Positions 48,301 to 60,127 of a DNA stretch of 64,000 nt are shown one piece after another. A program made the translations under genes and the position numbers. Position 1 is the first letter of the stretch. Every line of letters starts with the position of its first letter. This DNA is from Xestospongia muta (Eukaryota > Porifera > Demospongiae > Haplosclerida > Petrosiidae): positions 1,550,501-1,614,500 of the forward strand of contig OY848928.1 in the NCBI GenBank assembly GCA_963693285.1, in the 5' to 3' direction. The notes under the pieces are model-generated. The model was not told the DNA's origin, ran no database searches, and was given only the letters and a program-made list of their open reading frames with translations.

Positions 48301-50938
48301 CTCATCGATTTCAAAAGAAAAAGTTGAAGAATTTGAAAAATCTCATGTTCAATCTGTTCTTTCAGAAGCTATTGCTCGTGCTAATTCTATACCTTTGAGC
48401 TCAACAAGAAATGTTAAACCACAACCATTTCTTCATATTTGGGATTGTGGAGGTCAGCCTATTTTTCTAGAAATTCTCCCAGCCTTCCTTACCTCTCGTA
48501 CTATGTTCCTTCTCCTATATGACGCATCTAAGAGTTTCGAGGAAAAATGGCAGTCTGTACAGACAGTACAAGGAGAGAGAAGGGTTGAAGAAGAAGTTAG
48601 CATCACAACAATTGATCTACTTTTCAATTGGCTGTCCAATATTCACATCCATCTCACAAAATATGATGAAAAGGGAGCACTCTTAAATTATCCTCGTGTA
48701 CTATGCATTGGTACACATGGTGACAAGCTCAAGGCTATGGGCCAAACATATGACCAAAAGATACAAGAAATTGAGTCATATTGCAAAGGAAAACCATTTG
48801 AAGTTCTTATTGATGGTTTTCATATTGTTGATAATACCACTGCTGGGAGTGGTGAAGGTGAAGATGTCAATTTCTCTAAAGTACGAAGTGCAATACGTGA
48901 TTTCACCTACAACAAGCTCATTGTCAAAACACCAATTAGCTGGGTACTCTTCCGTAAAGTCATTCAAGCTCTCAAAGCAAATGTTATTAGTCTTGAAGAA
49001 GCTCATGCCATTGGTATAGCATGCAAAATACCCAGTGATGTTGTTCCCAAAGTACTCCTTTTTTACCATGACTTAGGAGTGCTCTTGTTCTACCCTCACA
49101 TCATTGGTCTAGAAAATGTAGTGATTCTCAGTCCCAAATGGTTTGTCGAAGTTCTTGGTAAGGTGTTAACATTAAAAGGAAGAGAAGACCATAAAACAAG
49201 GCTTATGTGGGATTTATTACGTAACAAGGGAATACTTGTCCAACCTCTTTATGTAGCTGCCTGGAGAGAAGTTGAAGGCCTTGATCCAGAGTCATTGATT
49301 AATTTATTGGTTTGCTTTCGCCTTGCTGGTAAGGTGAAGACAGATCAATTTTATGATCGCAGTGTAAAACAATACTTTTTACCTTTAGTATTGCCTTCAG
49401 TCAAGGTAGCATCAATTTCACAAGAATACCGTCAAAGAGCTACACCATTGCATCTCACATTTAGAACTGAGTTTGTACCACCAGGTTTTTTCACTCGTTT
49501 TATTACGACAATTGCAGAATCACCATTATGTGAGGTAAACTTCAGTAAAGGAGTATATCGCAATCAAATAAATATTGAATTTGGAGACCCACCAATTGAC
49601 GAAGTAGTTTTAAGTGAGTTACTACATGCTATTCAAGTTGATGTCCGTCGATACGCACCTGAAAGTGATGATCTCGACAAGTTTACTCATGTTTGCCAAA
49701 AATTACATAGTTTTATTAAGGAAGTAGCTATAGAAGTTGACAAGTGTCTGTTTGCGAGTGAGGGTAGTAATAATGATATTGATGATGGTGATGAGTCTGG
49801 TAAAGTATTTAAAGAAGTTCAGTTTGTATGTGCTGCACCAGAGTGTCAGTCTACTTCATGTTGTCATTATTTAAAGCACAAGAAAGGCCAGACCTGCGAT
49901 CTATATTTACGTTGTGAAAATAATGACAAGCATCGAAAGGTTTTACCTGAAGAAGGCTTCTGGTTTCCTGACAACACCACTGCATTGAAGGTGATTATTA
50001 CTTGTATATATATGAACATATAATATTGTTATGATTATAGAAAACCACCAAATTGCTGGAAAAAGAGATGTTAGATATTAGCAAAAAGATTCCAAACCAA
50101 GAGAAATTATTTGAGCTTGCTGCACATTTGGAAATGACACAAAATTTTAACATCATTCTTCAAGATCCTTCTAAGCAGAAAAGAGCTGGCTTTGAACTAT
50201 TGTATGATTGGGTAAATAATAAAGGAGGTGTACGTGATGAAATGGTTGAAGTCCTTCAAGAAATAGATCTACCACAACTTGCTGAAATGTAAGACGTTTT
50301 GTTATAAGAAATAATAATGTTTTAAAATCAAATTTAGGGTAAAAGAAGCTGAGTATGATTCTGAGAAATTAGGCAAAAAAGGTCATCTAAGAAAGGTTAG
50401 TTCTACTTAAGACATGTCAGTTATCTTTACTTATATCTTTTACACAGAGTCACCAAAAACCAATGGTCAACCCGAACATTGTATTACCTACTTGTTCTGG
50501 ATCTTCTGTCCCTCAGTCTCCTGCACCAATAATCACACCTACTACTCTGATATCTGATGTTGATCTTATGCAATGTACTCTTCATATTCATGACAATGTA
50601 TTGCGTCTTGCTGGTTATCTCGGTATCACATCTACAAGTCTAGAAGAGATTAAAAGTGAGTATGGAGAAGTAGAGATACAAGCATATTGGGTATTGAAGA
50701 AATGGCAAGAAAACAACACAAGCAATGCTCATCAAGATTATCTTCATAATGTGCTACAAACGTTGGGATTTCACAAAGCCGCTGAAAGGTATCTTGTATC
50801 TTTGCTTATTAGACATATAATATATTGTTGTTTTGAATTAGATTGATGAGTCCTGAACTGCCACCACCAAGTGAAAGTCAACTGCCAAATGAAAGTCTAC
50901 CATCAAGTACAAATCTATGGAAATGCCTTGTTCAGTGA
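44869..50938 (+). CDS. Gene D: Roc-COR GTPase with tandem death domains and CLVQ CaaX tail (spliced)
   Basis: Coding exons: 44869-44886 (MAQRQD; exon begins 44854), ten microexons 45962-47223, 47661-47685, 47934-49990, 50041-50288, 50338-50395, 50448-50788, 50842-50938. About 959 aa. It is the most diverged of the complete copies but has the same exon lengths (25, 2057, 248, 58) and phases. The linker reads G-K-K-G-H-L-R-K, less basic than in B and C. The tail ends W-K-C-L-V-Q. Donor of the large exon is GTGATT, weaker than the paralogues' GTCAGT, so read-through into the intron stop may be commoner. Confidence 0.75.
45307..45336. repeat. (AT)n microsatellite
   Basis: AT dinucleotide run in the intron before the gene D array. 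Confidence 0.95.
45962..47223 (+). other. Gene D array of ten in-frame microexons, one of 9 nt
   Basis: Codons: 45962 GAT Asp, 46055 CAA Gln, 46187 TTG Leu, 46429 TCA Ser, 46548-46556 GTACCAGTG Val-Pro-Val, 46698 CGA Arg, 46824 ATG Met, 46966 CGA Arg, 47101 TTG Leu (donor GTATGT), 47221 TCG Ser. Two units are dead: 45827 (CAT followed by TAAGT, GT lost) and 46305 (TCG followed by GAAAGT). The single longer exon is 9 nt, again a multiple of three. Unit structure and phase match the other genes, but the array is shorter and less regular. Confidence 0.7.
47661..47685 (+). CDS. Gene D 25-nt exon (TKIKSAIE plus split codon)
   Basis: Acceptor TTTTTATAG, donor GTAAGG, phase 0 in, phase 1 out, as in all copies. 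Confidence 0.75.
47934..49990 (+). CDS. Gene D Roc-COR exon
   Basis: 2057 nt. GAAGVGKTS, DCGGQ and THGDK are intact. Distinct residues include CEDEEKWREV, NKTSLIEFSKK, SPKWFVEVLGK and SISQEYRQR. The Cys-rich module is conserved (CAAPECQSTSCCHYLKHKKG). It begins D-V-A-Y-K-K-A-L-A-E-G-E before the internal Met, differing from D-V-E-Y-R-K in A-C. Confidence 0.9.
50041..50938 (+). CDS. Gene D C-terminal exons: two death domains and CLVQ tail
   Basis: Exons 50041-50288 (death domain 1), 50338-50395 (linker), 50448-50788 (short Ser/Pro spacer then death domain 2, VLRLAGYLGITS and YWVLKKW), 50842-50938 (Ser/Pro-rich tail, W-K-C-L-V-Q-stop; Cys codon at 50924-50926). CaaX with Gln last, as in B and C. 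Confidence 0.75.
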
Positions 50939-51859
50939 TTGAAATATTTTACAGCTTAGAATATTAAAAATTGTTATATATAGTTTTTTTTCTATTACTT
51001 ATTAAAACTATATGTATATTGCTGTAACTTAATTGGAATTTTGTTATTTGTGATTAAGTATATTTTTTGTAGCTAAGCCAACCATTGTTTACTTACAATT
51101 TGTGATTTTAAAAGTTAGTATTTTTAAATTGTGTTGACTTTCCATCATAATTTAACTCTTCATGATAAGGTTATTTCAAAAGTTTAATGTGTTTAACTCC
51201 ACTTGGAGATAGAAACACTTATATATATGCTTTGAAACTACTTCTATGCATGCATTTGTGGAGTCTCCATCATTACATTTTTGCTTTTTACTCTAATGTA
51301 TTATAAATCCATCCTATGGGTCTCTCAAAAAATTTGCTTACAAACATCTCATTTTGCTGTAAGTTCTCTTGACCATTTCCTCTACATTACAATTTCATGC
51401 AATATATTATAAATATAAATTGGAGTTTCAAAAAAATCATAAAATGTAGGATGGCTTTATGTACATTATTCATAAATTAGATCTGAGATCTAGAAAACAG
51501 GACAGTATGGTCACTGTATTATCTTATATAATGTAGTCATATACTTACATGTATAAGTGAAGTATTATGTAATGTAAAAAGATCTGAAACAATTGCAAGA
51601 CCACACAAATACAGTAGGAATGATGATATAAAATCTTTACATAATAATCACACAGTAAATCTCACTAAATATTCATAGGGTCTTAGGTTGTGGCTATGTA
51701 AGGATTTTTATATATTTTTATTTTTATACTACTATTCAACTGAAATATACAATAAATTAAAAAAGAAGACTTAGACATCAATCTGGCAACTATTTGTATG
51801 AGTAAACAGCAACAAAATTAACAGCAAACTAACATGCTGTTTTCTGACACTTAAAACCC
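50939..51859. other. Intergenic region after gene D
   Basis: 3' UTR similar at first to genes B/C, then AT-rich sequence with no recognisable gene, RNA or repeat. Confidence 0.5.
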
Positions 51860-54300
51860 CTAATTATTATCCAATTAAAGACAGCACAGAGATCAGTCAA
51901 CCATCATCAAGCGAAACACAACTATGCCGCTGGATCTTTTACAGTTTTTGTAGCATTGTTAATAATCTTGGTAACAAATCTGATTAGATGCTAGTCATAT
52001 GATTTAACTAAACAGTTTTGACTCCAGTTATGCATATAGGTATATATTAGTGGTTATTTATACAGTAGAAGTTATACATTGACTGCATATAGTTATTGTT
52101 CATTGTTTAGAGGGCTAGGATCAGTTTAATACACAAGGAAATATGGACTTCCTGCCAGACCTATAGGTACTATATAGTTTGCATGTTCATTAACATGATT
52201 TTGAAGCATTCTGGTGTTGCCATAGTAATCTCGGTGCATGGAATAATCCACAAGCCAAAAGAGGAGTGCACTAGTTTGTACCTCAATCACTACGGCACCA
52301 TAATTCATATGAAACCATAAAGTATAGGGTAAATATATATTTGTGTCACCTTGAGAAAGTTTATGTCTTGTCTTAAGAAAGTCTAACTTTGTCACAAATA
52401 GATCTGGTATGAGAGTATTCTATTAAACAGCCTTTATAACTCAAACTTTGCAATATATACAAACTTGTATTTAAATATTTCTTAATTGCTAACATTACAT
52501 ACTACATGATGGATATGATCTATTGTATATAAATTAGTTTAAGTAAAAATCATTTTTGAAGTAATCCAAGTTCTTTAAGTATAAAGTAAATTTCTTATTT
52601 GTATTATCTGTTAAGCTAGGCTGAATCTAAAATAGAATTGTTTTAGTAAGAAAATATATATTTAGTTATTGCTTTTGTTCTTGTGTGGTGGAAGAATAAT
52701 TCTTGCTTTAGTTTTTGAGATGGTTAAAACCTTTTTTTAGTTTTAGTTATAGTTTACTTAATGTAATACAGTATTAGTTCCTGTTCATTTCACACATGTG
52801 CTAGAGTTTTAGTTTTAGTTATAGATCATTTTAGTTTGTCCCATATCACTTTACTTTTCATTACAAACCTTTTCTTTTTCACATAGTCTTTCTTTTCTAA
52901 ACAATAAAACTCCTTCTTTTGATACAATAAAGTTCCTAAAGTTTAGTACCAGTTTTAGTTTTAATTTAATGAATATAACTTACAAAATGGGTTTCAGTTA
53001 TAGTTTTGATTAACTAAAACAACTCTAATTTAAACACAGTCCAATTGCATCTTCATTCAGTATATTAATAAACTTTTGTCATCCATTATCAATCATTCAA
53101 TTATTACTTTTCTGTTTTTTCTACTGTGACTATCCTATGATGATAGCTTATAGTTTACATTACAATATGTAAGTATGAACACACTTAACATTGTGTATTG
53201 TTTAATTATGTATATCTATAATTATTATTATTCATTGTCTTTTTCTCTTTTTTCTGCTATGATCATATACCATACTGTAATAAAAAATTTATGATGTATT
53301 CTATTTATTTAGGATGTAAGTAAAAACACACTTTACTGTTGTCATTGATTTTCTTTCTTTTCTTTACTATGATCATATTATGCTATGATGATAAATTTAT
53401 GATGTATTCTATTTATTCAGGATGTAAATAAAAACACACATTACTGTTGTGATTGATTTTCTTTCTTTTCTTTACTATGATCATATTGTGATGATCACTT
53501 ACACTTTATTTAGCAAGTAAGTATGAACACACATTAGTATCAAATTGTTTAATTATGTATTCATTATAAATCATTGTTTTTCTTTCTCTTCTTTAATATG
53601 TTCATATTATGATGATAATGTACATTATATTTAGCAAATAAGTATGAACATACATTATTATTATGTATTATTGTTTAATTGTACATGTGTATTCATTGTA
53701 AATCATTGTTTTTTCTTTCTTTTTCTGCTATGATCACACTGTGATGGTAACTTATATTTTATTTATTTAGCAAGTAAGTATGAACACACATTAGTTTAAT
53801 AGATTTTTAATTATGCATAAATAATATTAATCTTTGTTTTTCTTTGTTTTCTCTAATATAACTCACACTATATATCATTGTAATTCATGCTTTATTATTC
53901 AGTTGATAAGTATAAGCACACATTAGTTTATTGTTTCTGTGTATGTATTAGTTGTTTTTTTAATTCTCTACCTACAATGATATTATAATGATAATTTCTT
54001 GGCAAGTTTACTCATATCTGCCAAAAATTGTGTAATTTAGTTAAGGAAGAAAGATGTTGACAAATGTCTATTTCCCTGTTATGATATTAATTACAATGAT
54101 GAGTCTGGTAAAGTATTCAAAAAAATTTGTGTATGTCCTGCACCAGAGTGTCAGGCTACTTCAGGTTGTCATTATTTAAAGTACAAGAAAGGTCAGACCT
54201 GTGATCTATATCTACGTTGTAAAAACAGTGATGAACATAGCAAACTTTTACTTAAAGAAGGCCTCTGGTTTCCTGACAAAAGCATTGCATATATAATCTA
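51860..54300 (+). pseudogene. Relic sixth copy: intron, decayed microexon array and end of the Roc-COR exon
   Basis: 51860-52650 is similar to the gene E intron (60710-61480). The array part has GAT (53313), GAT (53421, donor GTAAAT), CAA (53514) and CAA (53771) with both sites kept, and decayed units at 53167, 53635 (donor ATAAGT) and 53903 (ATAAGT). From about 54001 the sequence jumps into the Roc-COR exon near codon 570 (counted from the internal Met), with KFTHICQKLC and the Cys-rich module, ends near 54297 and has frame breaks. A deletion removed everything between an array unit and the exon. Confidence 0.8.
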
Positions 54301-55110
54301 AGTAGCAAAATCAATGCATCCTATGAGTACTTCTCACATGCTTTGCATATATCTCATTTTACTGCTCTGCCTAATAAATCTTGATCACTTAATTCAATCC
54401 ATCCATATAAACGGACATAATTAGTAAAAATGTCAATGGACATATAAAATTGAGTTATGACACTTTTACATTGACTAGAGCTAACTACAATTAAATAAAA
54501 CTATTTCTAAAAAATGAAGTAAATATAGGGATGGGAAATATTGATGTGTTTATGCAGTCAAATCAGCTCAAAGTGTAGACAAGCTATATATCGACAATAT
54601 GGTATCAGAACTAATCCTAAAGATGGCCTATTTTATTAGATACAATAACATTACATGTACAAGTACAAATATATATATATAAATGTTATCAGTGATCTTG
54701 CTCATTTTGGTGCATTAAAAGGAAAGACTTATCATTCCAGTTATTTCTAATGACAATAATTAAAATAGAAAATAAGTACAAAGTTGAAAAATATCAAGGT
54801 TAAAACTAAAGGAAAACAAAAGTGGTGTAAAAAATAGTGTAGTACATGGAGGAGGCTTCATTATAAAACGTATTGGAAATTATTTGAGAAGCTAACTCCT
54901 ATGACAGTGGATGCTGTTCTGTCTAGTAAATGGATAAGCTATGACTTGTAGCACAGCTGGACTATCAGTACACAGAAAAAATAGAAACAGATCTTTTAGC
55001 ATCTTGCAATGTGATTAAAAGACCAAACAAAATCCTTCATTGCCTCCCTCCCAGTTCCAGATAAGAAATGATTTGGAGATCATATTAAAATTGCAAAACA
55101 TTTCCTTCCG
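54301..55110. other. Intergenic region
   Basis: AT-rich, no gene recognised. About 54840-54960 resembles by eye the sequence near 58605-58660 (GGAGGAGGCTTCATTA / GGGAGGAGTTTCATTA), probably two scraps of the same old repeat. Confidence 0.4.
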
Positions 55111-55319
55111 ATCACGGACTCGCATCATGAAAGACAATGAATAATATTAAAATCACATGAGGCAAGGCAACGAATAATTAAAACCACATGCACAAGATAG
55201 GCGTGTATATTCATGGATGCACAAGATAAGCATGTACAAATGTGATTTTAATTATTCATTGGCTTGCCTCATATGATTTTAATATTATTCATTGTCTTTC
55301 ATGATCCGAGTCCGTGATC
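55111..55319. mobile_element. Long inverted repeat, MITE-like
   Basis: The left arm from ATCACGGACTCG and the right arm ending CGAGTCCGTGAT are near-perfect reverse complements over about 60 bp each (including the CAATGAATAATATTAAAATCA block), around a centre of about 85 bp that also holds inverted pieces. No coding capacity. Typical of a small foldback transposon, but a target duplication is not clear. Confidence 0.65.
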
Positions 55320-55714
55320 TGCAGTCCGTATATTCTATTTACCGTTTATTAGTAAATGCGCATGCGTATGGTTCACTGCTATTTTTCACTATCTGCTCGA
55401 GTAAGTTCGTTCCGAAAAGAAGACTTTATGCTCCATATTTTGTAAGTTATAATTGCACACACACACACACGCGTATATAAGTATAATCTATGATAGAAAT
55501 GATTTTCAAAAATGAAAGGTTATGTAGGGATATCAATGAAAAAATGAAGGAATGAAGATTAGAATGAATGCCCAAATCCATACAAAATCCCTATATACAT
55601 AATCAGCACCAGCTGGCTATCAGTGTTTGATGCTGTTATCCTGGCAGAAAACATAATACTTAAATGTTAACTTAAACAAATACTATATCTTAAACCCTAA
55701 TAATAAAAAATGAA

Positions 55715-55990
55715 ACAAGATGGAGTAAATAATGTACACAACTAAATTTTGTAACTTGTAATTTTAATAACATAGCAGAAAATGAGAAGTACTTATAAGT
55801 ACCTAGGTAGGAAAATGACCAAAACCTTAGAATATCACTATAAAAATGGATTACTTGATTTAACTAATCTATTATCAATAATAATGAGATACTAAGAAGT
55901 ATAGTAACCACCACTCTGTTTTTATTTATTATTAACCACGTTGATGATTGTAATGGTGTGAACAGAAGTAGGTAACAGACTTCCCTATTA
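55715..55990. repeat. Direct repeat, copy 1 (copy 2 at 57095-57375)
   Basis: Both copies share GGAGTAAATAATGTACACAA at the left, then the CACTTATAAGTACCTAGG-like block, ending in TGGTGTG/AGAAGTAGGTAACAGA. About 1.4 kb apart, same orientation, diverged. The nature of the repeat is unknown. Confidence 0.7.
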
Positions 55991-57094
55991 ATTGAAAGCA
56001 ACAGATGCTCTACCCTTCCTTGTTACTACAGTGCAAACATAAGAAGATAATAGACTATTATTGTTTAATGAGATGTTATACGAAATCTTATAGTCTAATA
56101 ATTAACTAATGACTTGGCATTAGTATATTAGTACATTAGAGTACAGAATGGTGTATATTATAGTATTTAAGAGAATAGACTGATTCACTATTCAAAAATA
56201 CTCATTTAAGATGAGACTGTGTATTAAAAATTAGTACATTCAAAAAGATCAAAAGTATTGTGGTTTAAAGCCACTCCTTCCAACACTTTTCAAGAAAAAT
56301 GAATGCCTCATTTTGGAATTTAATTTTTCATTGAAAGTATTGAAGCAAATAAATAATTAAACAAGATTGTAATTAAACTAATCATCCCATGATTAATTTG
56401 GAAGATACAAACTTCACAGTGAAATAATGACTAGAGCTGCATGGGTAATGACTGTAAAATTAGTAGCAATGTCTTTTGAAGACTATAACTATAAAATACT
56501 AAAAATATAGGCAGAGAAATAAACTATGAGAAGGTTCAAACTTTATCAGTCACAACCATTGTTTCAGTGCTTGTGATTTTGCTTAAGTGTTAGTTGGCTG
56601 CTATACACATCAGCAGTTAATGGATAGGGTTTAATTTCATTTGTTGCTATTGAAAGTTGCATACAACAATATAGTAAAATTACAATGGGTAGACCGTAAA
56701 CATATACACAATATACCGACTACCTGGCATGCTACGCATTCTATATGTAGCTAAAATATGAGGTTGTTTTGAGAGAGAAATGTTTTACTGTAAAGCAATA
56801 TGGGTAAGACCTTACAAGTCAGCAAAACTGTGAATATCTTTACTAGATTAACAGTTTATGACACAATTCAATGTAACTATTAATCACCCCTTTTGTTGTA
56901 GAAGAGACATGACATATCTTAGAAAGTTAAGCAAACACAGGTCTTTATTTCTCTAACAAGTTGTACTTAATTTGATTATGGCAGCATTCCAAATTTGTTT
57001 ACTTTTATGAATAGTAAAAAAATTGTTCTGACTTGCACTCTTGGCAAATGTTTAGTAGCAATTGAATTTTCGGTTTTGTAGCCATAATATGATA

Positions 57095-57375
57095 GAATGG
57101 AGTAAATAATGTACACAACTAAATTTTTGTAACTTATATCTTTAATAACTCAGAACAAAATGTGAAGCACTTATAAGTACCTAGGAAGGAAAATGGCCAA
57201 AATCTTCACTATCACTATGAAAATGAATTAGTTGATTTAACCAATCCATTGTCAATTTGGTTGGAATAATAAAGAGATACTAAAAAGTATAATAACCACA
57301 ACTCTGTTTTTAATTACAAGTATATCACATTGATGACTTTAATGGTGTAGAAGTAGGTAACAGATTTTCCTATTA
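57095..57375. repeat. Direct repeat, copy 2
   Basis: Diverged partner of 55715-55990, with small indels. Confidence 0.7.
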
Positions 57376-58355
57376 GCTTTGATTATAGAAGAATGACTTG
57401 GTTGAAAGGTATAGTATTATGAATTTCTTACAAGAGTAATTTCTCATAAATAACAGCAGTTAAAAGCAACCAATCTGTGCAGAGATTCAGTGATTTCATG
57501 CATATATATAGAGATTAGAAACCTATTTTTTCTGTTATCTGTTAAAACGTATGTATTGCTACAAATACATTGGACTCATATTATTTGTGATTAGTATATT
57601 TTCATATTTTAGCTAGCCTTTGTTTACTTTTAATTTGTGATTATAAAGAATAGTATTTTGAATTTTTTGTTTGAGTCTATCTACATAAGCATGTTTTTAC
57701 CTCATACTCTAATTTATGTTTTATATGTATCCAAAAATTTCTCTACATTTCATTTGCTGTTCTCCCTAAAATCTTAATCTCTTTCTATAGTCCTATTCAT
57801 AGATTAAAATTTCAAACTGAACTAAAAATGCATAGTTTGTATTATCATTGTAATCACATATATTTACATTCAACACTACAAGATCTACTTGTATGCCAGT
57901 TAAAGAGGAACACATATAGAAAAGCTATTCAGTTGCCTATGTATTTTATATTCCCCAATTGTTAATTGTTAGATTGCTAATCAACTACTCAAAAATACCA
58001 AACAAAATCTTAGCTACAGGTATATAAGATATATCTTATTGTAATGACTATGAGGGTGACATCAAATGATGTGAAAGTAGGATGCATTTTAAATTTAAGG
58101 TATTATCACATAAAATTTATGCATAGTAACTACATGTTACAATAGAAGCTAGTGATGGTCATACTTTTTAACTGGAGATGTGTATAGCAACCAATTAATT
58201 TCATTAGAGAATCTCTAATTTACTGACCAGATAAGGCCATTGGAGTGCACAAAAAGATTGGACAAAAGTAAGGACTGGTCTCTGGCACAGTAGAGTCACA
58301 CTGAATTAAGGACTGGACCATAGCTATCACAACATACCAGATGTGTAAAACAGTA

Positions 58356-58358
<3 letters not shown>

Positions 58359-58393
<35 letters not shown>
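58359..58393. repeat. (AT)n microsatellite
   Basis: Uninterrupted AT dinucleotide run in intergenic sequence. Confidence 0.95.
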
Positions 58394-58394
<1 letters not shown>

Positions 58395-58614
58395 CTTGAT
58401 ACTGTGAATGAGATAAAATGATTGCTTGGTTAGCATACACTTCTCTTGGTCAAAAGTGTAATGTCATTTTATCTTGTAATACACCTATATGAAATATTGA
58501 TGAGTTTATGTAGCCCAATTCAGCTGATAAGAGTGGGCAGGTTATAAGACATAATAAGACATAGTCACATGCTTCTATCATAACAGCAGGTGATAATCCC
58601 AGCTGCTGCATGAT

Positions 58615-58857
58615 GTGGGAGGAGTTTCATTAAAATTTCTGAAGAAAGAATGGTTGAAACTATTTGACTTTAAGATTTACTGCTATTGTCACAATTCAGA
58701 AATAAATAGTATTCCAACAGTGAGGTGTGACAGATGCAGTGACTGGTTTCGCTTGGAATTATATAAGTCAAGACCAGTTGGAGGGTTGTACCTTGGTACT
58801 GTTGTGATTGATCTATTTATTCCTACTTTGATACTTAATTTAGAAATGTTTGTTTGA
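58615..58857 (+). pseudogene. PHD-finger-like fragment
   Basis: Open frame of 80 codons with C-Y-C-x(10)-V-R-C-D-R-C-S-D-W-F, which resembles the first half of a PHD zinc finger (C-x-C ... C-D-x-C-x-D-W-F/Y). The His and last Cys pair are missing. Probably a scrap of a transposon- or gene-derived PHD protein; the start codon and gene limits are not supported. Confidence 0.35.
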
Positions 58858-58939
58858 TAACAATTTGCTCAGTCAAATCCACAATAAAACAGGGGGGGGG
58901 CTATATTATCCAGCGAAGAGGGACAATTTCACTAGTGAA

Positions 58940-59204
58940 TTATGTTCCCCCCACTCATTATTCACTAGTGTTTTTATTATTATAATATTTGCGGGGGAGA
59001 TAGTTTAGATCTGGGGGGGACGAATTTCACTAGGACAACTTCACTCGTATTTATACCTTTGGTGGCTGAGCAATCTGTGTGGCATATAAATCCAGTAGTA
59101 CGACTGAGTTTGTCCGTTATCTTTATCCTCGACTTGCTGACAAACTCTAGCTGCTAGATACTTAATTTGCAATTTCTTTTCAAAGTTTTCATGTTCAATA
59201 GTTG
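58940..59204 (+). promoter_or_regulatory. Gene E promoter and 5' UTR exon
   Basis: Matches the gene D promoter: TTTAGATCTGGGGGG near 59005-59020, TATTTATACCTTTGGTGGCTG with TATTTATA at 59048-59055. The first exon ends ATAGTTG at 59204 before GTGAGT. D and E therefore form one promoter class. Confidence 0.55.
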
Positions 59205-59855
59205 GTGAGTTACTACAGAATTACAGTACTGTAGCATGACTCCTAAATTAAAATCTATGGACTAACAGTATATATTAGGTAATGCTGATAGGTCCAGCAG
59301 AAAGTCATACTTTACTTAACACAGTTAGGGTTTAGGGGGTGGGGATCAATTTTATGCACAACAAAGTATGCATTCCTTTTAGAAAGCCAACCCACAACAT
59401 TCGGTATAACAACAGTTCACTTTTGTAAAGATGACACACACACACACATACAGGCTTTTTGAATTCCTAGTATGTGCAGGCTTTCATTGCATAATTCCAT
59501 TTTTTATATACAGAGACCACATTAGTAATTTTTATACTACTTATCCTGTATAGCAATACAAAAGACATATATAGCTTAATATAATGTAAACATTGTACTT
59601 CATAATTTTGATAGGGGAGTATACACTCCCTTATCTTATCTTCCATGTCATAATTTTACTCATGATTGTGAAAGGAACTCTATTGGGACATTAGCTTTGA
59701 TTACATAGTAGTAGAATGATGGTAGTATTTATTACAACAGTTACAAGATCAATCTCTATATAAATAGATATAGTTCAAGGATCTAATGTAGCCAAAAATG
59801 GAGATTGTGACTTATGTATACTGCATGCCAGAATGATGCTGTTTACCCTAGCTGG

Positions 59856-59858
<3 letters not shown>

Positions 59859-59908
<50 letters not shown>
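59859..59908. repeat. (TA)25 microsatellite
   Basis: Fifty uninterrupted bases of TA in intron 1 of gene E, the longest simple repeat in the window. Confidence 0.95.
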
Positions 59909-59910
<2 letters not shown>

Positions 59911-60127
59911 CGAAAAACTTACATTAAGCTGCATTTCTACCTATAGCTTTTACATTTGGAGATGATATGCTTTTTATCAAATTTCAGTCTTTGATATTTT
60001 AATAGCTGTAGTACTTTACTGAACCAGAATTACCATTACATAACAGCATGGGTCAATTTTTTATTTCAATTAATACTAATCTTGTTTTGGTACTGTTTTG
60101 TCATTTTTTTAGAATGAGATTATAATA

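Larger units (their letters stand above)
55320..59040. other. Intergenic region between the relic and gene E
   Basis: No intact gene. It includes a NRF1-like TGCGCATGCGTA at 55357-55368 followed by CGA-GTAAGT at about 55384 (possible but unsupported start exon), a CACA run near 55457, a direct repeat (55715-55990 and 57095-57375), an AT microsatellite (58359-58393), a PHD-like scrap (58615-58857) and a G run near 58893-58901. Confidence 0.45.

Noticed and set aside
52126..52395. Minus-strand 89-codon frame as a gene
   Set aside because: It lies in a duplicated intron segment (similar to 61010-61270 in gene E) where the frame is not conserved.
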